From: Prosopocoilus inquinatus | Lineage: Eukaryota; Arthropoda; Insecta; Coleoptera; Lucanidae | Assembly: GCA_036172665.1 (NCBI GenBank) | Contig: JAYKNF010000042.1 | Span: forward strand, 1 to 64,000 | Length of the DNA stretch: 64,000 nt | Reading direction: 5' to 3' | Shown: positions 26,801-39,815 of the stretch, piece after piece | How the letters are laid out: each line of letters opens with the position of its first letter | How positions within the stretch are numbered: the stretch's first letter is position 1 | Notes under the pieces: generated by a model | Seen by the model: the letters and a program-made list of their open reading frames with translations, nothing else | Told to the model about the DNA's origin: nothing | Database searches by the model: none | Made by a program: the position numbers and the translations under genes

Positions 26801-28150
26801 TAACATGATAGATGAGTAAGGATCGATTAGATACATCACAGGAACAACGCTAATATGTGTTGCTTCGTTTCAAACTATTTCCAGCTGCTTCTGCGTCCGA
26901 AAATTTCGTATCTCACATTAGAGTTACTGGAGTCCATCGAAACGTCAAATAACATAGTAGCTAAGTAAGGATCGATTAGATACATCACAGGAACAACGCT
27001 AATACGTGTTGTTTAGTTCAAAACTATTTCCAGCTTCTGCTGCGTCCAAAAACTTTGTATCTCACATCAGAGTTACTGGAGTCCATCCAAACGTCAAATA
27101 ACATGATAGATGAGTAAGGATCGATTAGATACATCACAGGAACAACGCTAATACGTGTTGTTTCGTTTAAAACTATTTCCAGCTTCTGCTGCGTCCGAGA
27201 ACTTCGTATCTCACGTCAGGGTTACTGGAGTCCATCGAAACGCCAAATAACATGATATATGAGTAAGGATCGATTAGATACAGCACAGGAACAACGCTAA
27301 TACGTGTTGTTTCATTTAAAACTATTTCCAGCTTCAGCTGCGTCCGAGAACTTCGTATCTCACTTCAAAGTTACTGGAGTCCATCGAAACGCCAAATAAC
27401 ATGATAGATGAGTAAGGATCGATTAGATACATCACAGGAACAACGCTAATACGTGTTGTTTCATTTAAAACTATTTCCAGCTTCAGCTGCGTCCGAGAAC
27501 TTCGTATCTCACATCAGACTTGCTGGAGTCCATCCAAACGTCAAATAACATGTTAGATAAGTAAGGATCGTTTAGATACATCACAGGAACAACGCTAATA
27601 CGTGTTGTTTCATTTAAAACTATTTCCAGCTTCAGCTGCGTCCGAGAACTTCGTATCTCACATCAAAGTTACTGGAGTCCATCGAAACGCCAAATAACAT
27701 GATAGATGATTAAGGATCGATTAGATACATCACAGGAACAACGCTAATGCGTGTTGTTTCGTTTAAAACTATTTCCAGGTTCTGCTGCGTCCGAGAACTT
27801 CGTATCTCACGTCAGGGTTACTGGAGTCCATCCAAACGTCAAATAACATGATAGATAAGTAAGGATCGATTAGATACATCACAGGAACAACGCTAATGCG
27901 TGTTGTTTCGTTTAAAACTATTTCCAGCTTCTGCTGCGTCCGAAAATTTCGCTTCTCACATTAGAGTTACTGGAGTCCATCGAAACGTCAAATAACATGA
28001 TAGATTAGTAAGGATCGATTAGATACATCACAGGAACAACGCTAATGCGTGTTGTTTCGTTTAAAACTATTTTCAGCTTCTGCTGCCTCAGAAAACGTCG
28101 TATCTCACATCAGAGCTACTGGAGTCCATCGAAACGCCAAATAACATGAT

Positions 28151-28170
28151 AGATGAGTAAACGAAACAAC
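28151..28170. other. Orientation switch - to + with 3-bp overlap
   Basis: The reverse form continues through agatgagtaa (to 28160), where taaggatcg would be expected next. Instead acgaaacaac of the + form follows from 28161. The bases taa at 28158-28160 fit both sides (gagtaa of the reverse form, ttttaaacg of the + form). This is consistent with a microhomology join, or with an assembly or template switch. Confidence 0.92.
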
Positions 28171-30471
28171 ACGCATTAGCGTTGTTCCTGTGATGTATCT
28201 AATCGATCCTTACTCATCTATCATGTTATTTGGCGTTTCGATGGACTCCAGTAACTTTGATGTGAGATACGAAGTTCTCGGACGCAGCTGAAGCTTAAAA
28301 TAGTTTTAAATGAAACAACACGTATTAGCGTTGTTCCTGTGATGTATCTAATCGATCCTTACTTAGCTACTATGTTATTTGACGTTTCGATGGACTCCAG
28401 TAACTCTAATGTGAGATACGAAATTTTCGGACGCAGCAGAAGCTGGAAAAAGTTTTAAACGAAACAATACGCATTGGCGTTGTTCCTGTGATGTATCTAA
28501 TCGATCCTTACTCATCTATCATGTTATTTGGCGTTTCGATGGACTCCAGTAACTTTGATGTGAGATACGAAGTTATCGGAGGCAGCTGAAGCTGGAAATA
28601 GTTTTAAATGAAACAACACGTATTAGCGTTGTTCCTGTGATGTATCTAAACGATCCTTACTTATCTAACATGTTATTTGACGTTTGGATGGACTCCAGTA
28701 AGTCTGATGTGAGATACAACGTTTCTGGACGCAGCAGGAGCTGGAAATAGTTTTAAACGAAACAACACGCATTAGCGTTGTTCCTGTGCTGTATCTAATC
28801 GATCCTTACTCATCTATCATGTTATTTGACGTTTGGATGGACTCCAGTAACTCTGATGAGAGACACAAAGATTTCGGACGCAGCAGAAGCTGGAAATAGT
28901 TTTTAACGAAACAACACGTATTAGCGTTGTTCCTGTGATGTATCTAATCGATCCTTACTCATCTATCATGTTATTTGACGTTTCGATGGACTCCAGTAAC
29001 TCTAATGTGAGATACGAAATTTTCGGACGCAGCAGAAGCTGGAAATAGTTTTAAACGAAACAACACGCATTAGCGTTGTTCCTGTGATGTATCTAATCGA
29101 TCCTTACTTAGCTACTATGTTATTTGACGTTTCGATGGACTCCAGTAACTTTGATGTGAGATACGAAGTTCTCGGACGCAGCTGAAGCTGGAAATAGTTT
29201 TAAATGAAACAACACGTATTAGCGTTGTTCCTGTGATGTATCTAAACGATCCTTACTTATCTAACATGTTACTTGACGTTTGGATGGACTCCAGTAAGTC
29301 TGATGTGAGATACAAAGTTTTTGGACGCAGCAGGAGCTGGAAATAGTTTTAAACGAAACAACACGCATTAGCGTTGTTCCTGTGATGTATCTAATCGATC
29401 CTTACTTATCTATCATGTTATTTGACGTTTGGATTGACTCCAGTAACCCTGACGTGAGATACGAAGTTCTCGGACGCAGCAGAACCTGGAAATAGTTTTA
29501 AACGAAACAACACGCATTAGCGTTATCCTGTGATGTATCTAATCGATCCTTACTCATCTATCATGTTATTTGACGTTTGGATGGACTCCAGTAAGTCTGA
29601 TGTGAGATACAAAGTTTTTGGACGCAGCAATAGCTGGAAATAGTTTTAAACGAAACAACATGCATTAGCGTTGTTCCTGTGATGTATCTAATCGATCCTT
29701 ACTTATCTATCATGTTATTTGACGTTTGGATTGACTCCAGTAACCCTGACGTGAGATACGAAGTTCTCGGACGCAGCAGAACCTGGAAATAGTTTTAAAC
29801 GAAACAACACGCATTAGCGTTGTTCCTGTGATGTATCTCATCGATCCTTACTCATATATCATGTTATTTGGCGTTTCGATGGACTCCAGTAACTTTGATG
29901 TGAGATACGAAGTTCTCGGACGCAGCAGAAGCTGGAAATAGTTTTAAATGAAATAACACGTATTAGCGTTGTTCCTGTGATGTATCTAAACGATCCTTAC
30001 TTATCTAACATGTTATTTGACGTTTGGATGGACTCCAGTAAGTCTGATGTGAGATACAAAGTTTTTGGACGCAGCAGGAGCTGGAAATAGTTTTAAACGA
30101 AACAACACGCATTAGCGTTGTTCCTGTGATGTATCTAATCGATCCTTACTTAGCTACTATGTTATTTGACGTTTCGATGGACTCCAGTAACTCTAATGTG
30201 AGATACGAAATTTTCGCACGCAGCAGAAGCTGGAAATAGTTTTAAACGAAACAACACGCATTAGCGTTGTTCCTGTGATGTATCTAATCGATCCTTATTC
30301 ATCTATCATGTTATTTGGCGTTTGGATGGACTCCAGTAACTCTGATGTGAGATACAAAGTTTTTGGACGCAGCAGGAGCTGGAAATAGTTTTAAACGAAA
30401 CAACACGTATTAGCGTTATTCCTGTGCTGCATCTAATCGATCCTTACTCATATATCATGTTATTTGGCGTA

Positions 30472-33400
30472 TCGATGGACTCCAGTAGCTCTGATGTGAG
30501 ATACGACGTTTTCGGACGCAGCAGAAGCTGGAAATAGTTTTAAACGAAACAACACGTATTAGCGTTGTTCCTGTGATGTATCTAATCGATCCTTACTCAT
30601 CTATCATGTTATTTGACGTTTGGATGGACTCCAGTAACTCTGATGAGAGACACAAAGATTTCGGACGCAGTAGAAGCTGGAAATAGTTTTGAACGAAGCA
30701 ACACGTATTAGCGTTGTTTCTGTGATGTATCTAATCGATCCTTACTCATCTATCATGTTATTTGACGTTTGGATGGACTCCAGTAACCCTGACGTGAGAT
30801 ACGAAGTTCTCGGACGCAGCAGAAGCTGGAAATAGTTTTAAACGAAACAACACGTATTAGCGTTGTTCCTGTGATGTATCTAATCGATCCTTACTCATCT
30901 GTCATGTTATTTGACGTTTGGATGGACTCCAGTAACTCTGATGTGAGATACAAAGTTTTTGGACGCAGCAGAACCTGGAAATAGTTTTAAACGAAACAAC
31001 ACGCATTAGCGTTGTTCCTGTGATGTATCTAATCGATCCTTACTCATCTATCATGTTATTTGACGTTTGGATGGACTCCAGTAACCCTGACGTGAGATAC
31101 GAAGTTCTCGGACGCAGCAGAAGCTGGAAATAGTTTTAAACGAAACAACACGCATTAGCGTTGTTCCTGTGATGTATCTAATCGATCCTTACTCATCTAT
31201 CATGTTATTTGGCGTTTCGATGGACTCCAGTAACTTAGATGTGAGATACGAAGTTCTCGGACGCAGCTGAAGCTAGAAATAGTTTTAAACGAAACAACAC
31301 GCATTAGCGTTGTTCCTGTGATGTATCTAATCGATCCTTACTCATCTATCATGTTATTTGGCGTTTCGATGGACTCCAGTAGCTCTGATGTGAGATACGA
31401 CGTTTTCTGAGGCAGCAGAAGCTGGAAATAGTTTTAAACGAAACAACACGCATTAGCGTTGTTCCTGTGATGTATCTAATCCTTACTCATCTATCATGTT
31501 ATTTGACGTCTCGATGGACTCCAGTAATTCTAATGTGAGAAACGAAATTTTCTGACGCAGCAGAAGCTGGAAATAGTTTTGAACGAAACAACACGTATTA
31601 GCGTTGTTCCTGTGATGTATCTAATCGATCCTTACTCATCTATCATGTTATTTGACGTTTGGATGGACTCCAGTAACCCTGACGTGAGATACGAAGTTCT
31701 CGGACGCAGCAGAAGCTGGAAATAGTTTTAAACGAAACAACACGTATTAGCGTTGTTCCTGTGATGTATCTAATCGATCCTTACTCATCTGTCATGTTAT
31801 TTGACGTTTGGATGGACTCCAGTAACTCTGATGTGAGATACAAAGTTTTTGGACGCAGCAGAACCTGGAAATAGTTTTAAACGAAACAACACGCATTAGC
31901 GTTGTTCCTGTGATGTATCTAATCGATCCTTACTCATCTATCATGTTATTTGGCGTTTCGATGGACTCCAGTAGCTCTGATGTGAGATACGACGTTTTCG
32001 GACGCAGCAGAAGCTGGAAATAGTTTTAAACGAAACAACACGTATTAGCGTTGTTCCTGTGATGTATCTAATCGATCCTTACTCATTTATCATGTTATTT
32101 GACGATTGGATGGACTCCAGTAACTCTGAAGAGAGACACAAAGATTTCGGACGCAGCAGAAGCTGGAAATAGTTTTGAACGAAGCAACACGTATTAGCGT
32201 TATTCCTGTGCTGCATCTAATCGATCCTTACTCATATATCATGTTATTTGGCGTATCGATGGACTCCAGTAGCTCTGATATGAGATACGACGTTTTCGGA
32301 CGCAGCAGAAGCTGGAAATAGTTTTGAACGAAACAACACGCATTAGCGTTGTTCCTGTGATGTATCTAATCGATCCTTACTCATCTATCATGTTATTTGG
32401 CGTTTCGATGGACTCCAGTAGCTCTGATGTGAGATACGACGTTTTCGGACGCAGCAGAAGCTGGAAATAGTTTTAAACGAAACAACACGTATTAGCGTTG
32501 TTCCTGTGATGTATCTAATCGATCCTTACTCATCTATCATGTTATTTGACGTTTGGATGGACTCCAGTAACTCTGATGAGAGACACAAAGATTTCGGACG
32601 CAGCAGAAGCTGGAAATAGTTTTGAACGAAGCAACACGTATTAGCGTTGTTTCTGTGATGTATCTAATCGATCCTTACTCATCTATCATGTTATTTGACG
32701 TTTGGATGGACTCCAGTAACCCTGACGTGAGATACGAAGTTCTCGGACGCAGCAGAAGCTGGAAATAGTTTTAAACGAAACAACACGTATTAGCGTTGTT
32801 CCTGTGATGTATCTAATCGATCCTTACTCATCTATCATGTTATTTGACGTTTGGATGGACTCCAGTAACTCTGATGTGAGATACAAAGTTTTTGGACGCA
32901 GCAGAACCTGGAAATAGTTTTAAACGAAACAACACGCATTAGCGTTGTTCCTGTGATGTATCTAATCGATCCTTACTCATCTATCATGTTATTTGACGTT
33001 TGGATGGACTCCAGTAACCCTGACGTGAGATACGAAGTTCTCGGACGCAGCAGAAGCTGGAAATAGTTTTAAACGAAACAACACGCATTAGCGTTGTTCC
33101 TGTGATGTATCTAATCGATCCTTACTCATCTATCATGTTATTTGGCGTTTCGATGGACTCCAGTAACTTAGATGTGAGATACGAAGTTCTCGGACGCAGC
33201 TGAAGCTAGAAATAGTTTTAAACGAAACAACACGCATTAGCGTTGTTCCTGTGATGTATCTAATCGATCCTTACTCATCTATCATGTTATTTGGCGTTTC
33301 GATGGACTCCAGTAGCTCTGATGTGAGATACGACGTTTTCTGAGGCAGCAGAAGCTGGAAATAGTTTTAAACGAAACAACACGCATTAGCGTTGTTCCTG

Positions 33401-33556
33401 TGATGTATCTAATCCTTACTCATCTATCATGTTATTTGACGTCTCGATGGACTCCAGTAATTCTAATGTGAGAAACGAAATTTTCTGACGCAGCAGAAGC
33501 TGGAAATAGTTTTGAACGAAACAACACGTATTAGCGTTGTTCCTGTGATGTATCTA
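30472..33556 (+). repeat. 13-monomer tandem duplication, offset 1,933 bp
   Basis: Bases 30,472 to about 31,623 recur at 32,405-33,556. The offset is 13 x 149 minus 4, the 4 being the CGAT loss carried in each copy (31480 and 33413). The copies part on the left at gcgtatcg versus gcgtttcg and on the right at ctaatcg versus ctagtcg. Confidence 0.87.
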
Positions 33557-36500
33557 GTCGATCCTTACTCATCTATCATGTTATTTGACGTTTCGATGGA
33601 CTCCAGTAACTCTAATGTGAGATACGAAATTTTCGGACGCAGCAGAAGCTGGAAATAGTTTTAAACGAAACAACACGCATTAGCGTTGTTCCTGTGATGT
33701 ATCTAATCGATCCTTACTTATCTATCATGTTATTTGACGTTTGGATGGACTCCAGTAACCCTGACGTGAGATACGAAGTTCTCGGACGCAGCAGAAGCTG
33801 GAAATAGTTTTAAACGAAACAACACGTATTAGCGTTGTTCCTGTGATGTATCTAATCGATCCTTACTCATCTATCATGTTATTTGACGTTTGGATGGACT
33901 CCAGTAACTCTGAAGAGAGACACAAAGATTTCGGACGCAGCAGAAGCTGGAAATAGTTTTGAACGAAGCAACACGTATTAGCGTTATTCCTGTGCTGCAT
34001 CTAATCGATCCTTACTCATATATCATGTTATTTGGCGTATCGATGGACTCCAGTAGCTCTGATGTGAGATACGACGTTTTCGGACGCAGCAGAAGCTGGA
34101 AATAGTTTTGAACGAAACAACACGTATTAGCGTTGTTCCTGTGATGTATCTAATCGATCCTTACTCATCTATCATGTTATTTGACGTTTGGATGGACTCC
34201 AGTAACCCTGACGTGAGATACGAAGTTCTCGGACGCAGCAGAAGCTGGAAATAGTTTTAAACGAAACAACACGTATTAGCGTTGTTCCTGTGATGTATCT
34301 AATCGATCCTTACTCATCTATCATGTTATTTGACGTTTGGATGGACTCCAGTAACTCTGATGTGAGATACAAAGTTTTTGGACGCAGCAGAACCTGGAAA
34401 TAGTTTTAAACGAAACAACACGCATTAGCGTTGTTCCTGTGATGTATCTAATCGATCCTTACTCATCTATCATGTTATTTGACGTTTGGATGGACTCCAG
34501 TAACCCTGACGTGAGATACGAAGTTCTCGGACGCAGCAGAAGCTGGAAATAGTTTTAAACGAAACAACACGCATTAGCGTTGTTCCTGTGATGTATCTAA
34601 TCGATCCTTACTCATCTATCATGTTATTTGGCGTTTCGATGGACTCCAGTAACTTAGATGTGAGATACGAAGTTCTCGGACGCAGCTGAAGCTAGAAATA
34701 GTTTTAAACGAAACAACACGCATTAGCGTTGTTCCTGTGATGTATCTAATCGATCCTTACTCATCTATCATGTTATTTGGCGTTTCGATGGACTCCAGTA
34801 GCTCTGATGTGAGATACGACGTTTTCTGAGGCAGCAGAAGCTGGAAATAGTTTTAAACGAAACAACACGCATTAGCGTTGTTCCTGTGATGTATCTAATC
34901 CTTACTCATCTATCATGTTATTTGACGTCTCGATGGACTCCAGTAATTCTAATGTGAGAAACGAAATTTTCTGACGCAGCAGAAGCTGGAAATAGTTTTG
35001 AACGAAACAACACGTATTAGCGTTGTTCCTGTGATGTATCTAGTCGATCCTTACTCATCTATCATGTTATTTGACGTTTCGATGGACTCCAGTAACTCTA
35101 ATGTGAGATACGAAATTTTCGGACGCAGCAGAAGCTGGAAATAGTTTTAAACGAAACAACACGCATTAGCGTTGTTCCTGTGATGTATCTAATCGATCCT
35201 TACTTATCTATCATGTTATTTGACGTTTGGATGGACTCCAGTAACCCTGACGTGAGATACGAAGTTCTCGGACGCAGCAGAAGCTGGAAATAGTTTTAAA
35301 CGAAACAACACGTATTAGCGTTGTTCCTGTGATGTATCTAATCGATCCTTACTCATCTATCATGTTATTTGACGTTTGGATGGACTCCAGTAACTCTGAA
35401 GAGAGACACAAAGATTTCGGACGCAGCAGAAGCTGGAAATAGTTTTGAACGAAGCAACACGTATTAGCGTTATTCCTGTGCTGCATCTAATCGATCCTTA
35501 CTCATATATCATGTTATTTGGCGTATCGATGGACTCCAGTAGCTCTGATGTGAGATATGACGTTTTCGGACGCAGCAGAAGCTGGAAATAGTTTTGAACG
35601 AAACAACACGTATTAGCGTTGTTCCTGTGATGTATCTAATCGATCCTTACTCATCTATCATGTTTTTTGACGTTTGGATGGACTCCAGTAACTCTGATGA
35701 GAGACACAAAGATTTCGGACGCAGCAGAAACTGGAAATAGTTTTAAACGAAACAACACGCATTAGCGTTGTTCCTGTGATGTATCTAATCGATCCTTACT
35801 CATCTATCATGTTATTTGACGTTTCGATGGACTCCAGTAATTCTAATGTGAGAAACGAAATTTTCGGACGCAGCAGAAGCTGGAAATAGTTTTAAACGAA
35901 ACAACACGCATTAGCGTTGTTCCTGTGATGTATCTAATCGATCCTTACTTATCTATCATGTTATTTGACGTTTGGATGGACTCCAGTAACTCTAATGTGA
36001 GATACGAAATTTTCGGACGCAGCAAAAGCTGGAAATAGTTTTAAACGAAACAACACGCATTAGCGTTGTTCCTGTGATGTATCTAATCGATCCTTACTCA
36101 TCTATCATGTTATTTGGCGTTTCGATGGACTCCAGTAGCTCTGATGTGAGATACGACGTTTTCGGACGCAGCAGAAGCTGGAAATAGTTTTAAACGAAAC
36201 AACACGTATTAGCGTTGTTCCTGTGATGTATCTAATCGATCCTTACTCATCTATCATGTTATTTGACGTTTGGATGGACTCCAGTAACTCTGATGAGAGA
36301 CACAAAGATTTCGGACGCAGCAGAAGCTGGAAATAGTTTTGAACGAAGCAACACGTATTAGCGTTGTTTCTGTGATGTATCTAATCGATCCTTACTCATC
36401 TATCATGTTATTTGACGTTTGGATGGACTCCAGTAACCCTGACGTGAGATACGAAGTTCTCGGACGCAGCAGAAGCTGGAAATAGTTTTAAACGAAACAA

Positions 36501-39500
36501 CACGTATTAGCGTTGTTCCTGTGATGTATCTAATCGATCCTTACTCATCTATCATGTTATTTGACGTTTGGATGGACTCCAGTAACTCTGATGTGAGATA
36601 CAAAGTTTTTGGACGCAGCAGAACCTGGAAATAGTTTTAAACGAAACAACACGCATTAGCGTTGTTCCTGTGATGTATCTAATCGATCCTTACTCATCTA
36701 TCATGTTATTTGACGTTTGGATGGACTCCAGTAACCCTGACGTGAGATACGAAGTTCTCGGACGCAGCAGAAGCTGGAAATAGTTTTAAACGAAACAACA
36801 CGCATTAGCGTTGTTCCTGTGATGTATCTAATCGATCCTTACTCATCTATCATGTTATTTGGCGTTTCGATGGACTCCAGTAACTTAGATGTGAGATACG
36901 AAGTTCTCGGACGCAGCTGAAGCTAGAAATAGTTTTAAACGAAACAACACGCATTAGCGTTGTTCCTGTGATGTATCTAATCGATCCTTACTCATCTATC
37001 ATGTTATTTGGCGTTTCGATGGACTCCAGTAGCTCTGATGTGAGATACGACGTTTTCTGAGGCAGCAGAAGCTGGAAATAGTTTTAAACGAAACAACACG
37101 CATTAGCGTTGTTCCTGTGATGTATCTAATCCTTACTCATCTATCATGTTATTTGACGTCTCGATGGACTCCAGTAATTCTAATGTGAGAAACGAAATTT
37201 TCTGACGCAGCAGAAGCTGGAAATAGTTTTGAACGAAACAACACGTATTAGCGTTGTTCCTGTGATGTATCTAGTCGATCCTTACTCATCTATCATGTTA
37301 TTTGACGTTTCGATGGACTCCAGTAACTCTAATGTGAGATACGAAATTTTCGGACGCAGCAGAAGCTGGAAATAGTTTTAAACGAAACAACACGCATTAG
37401 CGTTGTTCCTGTGATGTATCTAATCGATCCTTACTTATCTATCATGTTATTTGACGTTTGGATGGACTCCAGTAACCCTGACGTGAGATACGAAGTTCTC
37501 GGACGCAGCAGAAGCTGGAAATAGTTTTAAACGAAACAACACGTATTAGCGTTGTTCCTGTGATGTATCTAATCGATCCTTACTCATCTATCATGTTATT
37601 TGACGTTTGGATGGACTCCAGTAACTCTGAAGAGAGACACAAAGATTTCGGACGCAGCAGAAGCTGGAAATAGTTTTGAACGAAGCAACACGTATTAGCG
37701 TTATTCCTGTGCTGCATCTAATCGATCCTTACTCATATATCATGTTATTTGGCGTATCGATGGACTCCAGTAGCTCTGATGTGAGATACGACGTTTTCGG
37801 ACGCAGCAGAAGCTGGAAATAGTTTTGAACGAAACAACACGTATTAGCGTTGTTCCTGTGATGTATCTAATCGATCCTTACTCATCTATCATGTTATTTG
37901 ACGTTTGGATGGACTCCAGTAACCCTGACGTGAGATACGAAGTTCTCGGACGCAGCAGAAGCTGGAAATAGTTTTAAACGAAACAACACGTATTAGCGTT
38001 GTTCCTGTGATGTATCTAATCGATCCTTACTCATCTATCATGTTATTTGACGTTTGGATGGACTCCAGTAACTCTGATGTGAGATACAAAGTTTTTGGAC
38101 GCAGCAGAACCTGGAAATAGTTTTAAACGAAACAACACGCATTAGCGTTGTTCCTGTGATGTATCTAATCGATCCTTACTCATCTATCATGTTATTTGAC
38201 GTTTGGATGGACTCCAGTAACCCTGACGTGAGATACGAAGTTCTCGGACGCAGCAGAAGCTGGAAATAGTTTTAAACGAAACAACACGCATTAGCGTTGT
38301 TCCTGTGATGTATCTAATCGATCCTTACTCATCTATCATGTTATTTGGCGTTTCGATGGACTCCAGTAACTTAGATGTGAGATACGAAGTTCTCGGACGC
38401 AGCTGAAGCTAGAAATAGTTTTAAACGAAACAACACGCATTAGCGTTGTTCCTGTGATGTATCTAATCGATCCTTACTCATCTATCATGTTATTTGGCGT
38501 TTCGATGGACTCCAGTAGCTCTGATGTGAGATACGACGTTTTCTGAGGCAGCAGAAGCTGGAAATAGTTTTAAACGAAACAACACGCATTAGCGTTGTTC
38601 CTGTGATGTATCTAATCCTTACTCATCTATCATGTTATTTGACGTCTCGATGGACTCCAGTAATTCTAATGTGAGAAACGAAATTTTCTGACGCAGCAGA
38701 AGCTGGAAATAGTTTTGAACGAAACAACACGTATTAGCGTTGTTCCTGTGATGTATCTAGTCGATCCTTACTCATCTATCATGTTATTTGACGTTTCGAT
38801 GGACTCCAGTAACTCTAATGTGAGATACGAAATTTTCGGACGCAGCAGAAGCTGGAAATAGTTTTAAACGAAACAACACGCATTAGCGTTGTTCCTGTGA
38901 TGTATCTAATCGATCCTTACTTATCTATCATGTTATTTGACGTTTGGATGGACTCCAGTAACCCTGACGTGAGATACGAAGTTCTCGGACGCAGCAGAAG
39001 CTGGAAATAGTTTTAAACGAAACAACACGTATTAGCGTTGTTCCTGTGATGTATCTAATCGATCCTTACTCATCTATCATGTTATTTGACGTTTGGATGG
39101 ACTCCAGTAACTCTGAAGAGAGACACAAAGATTTCGGACGCAGCAGAAGCTGGAAATAGTTTTGAACGAAGCAACACGTATTAGCGTTATTCCTGTGCTG
39201 CATCTAATCGATCCTTACTCATATATCATGTTATTTGGCGTATCGATGGACTCCAGTAGCTCTGATGTGAGATACGACGTTTTCGGACGCAGCAGAAGCT
39301 GGAAATAGTTTTGAACGAAACAACACGTATTAGCGTTGTTCCTGTGATGTATCTAATCGATCCTTACTCATCTATCATGTTTTTTGACGTTTGGATGGAC
39401 TCCAGTAACTCTGATGAGAGACACAAAGATTTCGGACGCAGCAGAAACTGGAAATAGTTTTAAACGAAACAACACGCATTAGCGTTGTTCCTGTGATGTA

Positions 39501-39815
39501 TCTAATCGATCCTTACTCATCTATCATGTTATTTGACGTTTCGATGGACTCCAGTAATTCTAATGTGAGAAACGAAATTTTCGGACGCAGCAGAAGCTGG
39601 AAATAGTTTTAAACGAAACAACACGCATTAGCGTTGTTCCTGTGATGTATCTAATCGATCCTTACTTATCTATCATGTTATTTGACGTTTGGATGGACTC
39701 CAGTAACTCTAATGTGAGATACGAAATTTTCGGACGCAGCAAAAGCTGGAAATAGTTTTAAACGAAACAACACGCATTAGCGTTGTTCCTGTGATGTATC
39801 TAATCGATCCTTACT
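32331..39815 (+). repeat. 25-monomer tandem duplication, offset 3,717 bp
   Basis: Bases 32,331-36,047 are followed by a second copy at 36,048 to about 39,815. The offset is 25 x 149 minus 8, since each unit carries two CGAT losses (33414 and 34900 against 37131 and 38617). The rare tgttttttga (35661/39378) and agcaaaagctgg (36021/39738) recur at this offset. Each copy contains the whole 10-monomer duplication, so that smaller event came first. Confidence 0.9.
32653..35664 (+). repeat. 10-monomer tandem duplication, offset 1,486 bp
   Basis: Bases 32,653-34,138 are followed directly by a second copy at 34,139 to about 35,664, with an offset of 10 x 149 minus 4. Both carry the CGAT-loss monomer (33414 and 34900), the ttctgacgcag monomer and the gaagagagac monomer. 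The pair divides at tgttatttg versus tgttttttg. Confidence 0.87.

Larger units (their letters stand above)
19700..27255 (-). repeat. Inverted-block 45-monomer spaced duplication
   Basis: Bases 19,700-20,544 recur at 26,411-27,255 with an offset of 6,711 bp (45 x 149 + 6). The shared rare forms are the cctgttgtttcg monomer (19698 and 26409), the gttgcttcg monomer, and ttgtttagtt (20298 and 27009). Together with the other two pairs, this shows that the inverted block is itself a mosaic of overlapping duplications. Confidence 0.82.
17801..28157 (-). repeat. Inverted satellite block, about 10.36 kb
   Basis: Between the two junctions the same monomer is read in reverse complement: gctgcgtcc, aacaacgctaatacg and ttactggagtcc replace the + forms. 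About 69 monomers are present. The block has its own duplications: 17,801-19,238 recurs at 21,279-22,710, part of it again at 25,457-26,384; 20,770-22,203 recurs at about 24,950-26,387; and 19,700-20,544 recurs at 26,411-27,255. It also holds three off-register events (19,271, 23,577 and 23,828) that are absent from the + blocks. It carries the same tail haplotypes as the flanks, so it belongs to the same family. Confidence 0.97.

Noticed and set aside
17801..28157. Invertible switch such as a site-specific recombinase cassette
   Set aside because: The two ends lie at different monomer phases and share no inverted recognition sites. No recombinase gene is in the window.
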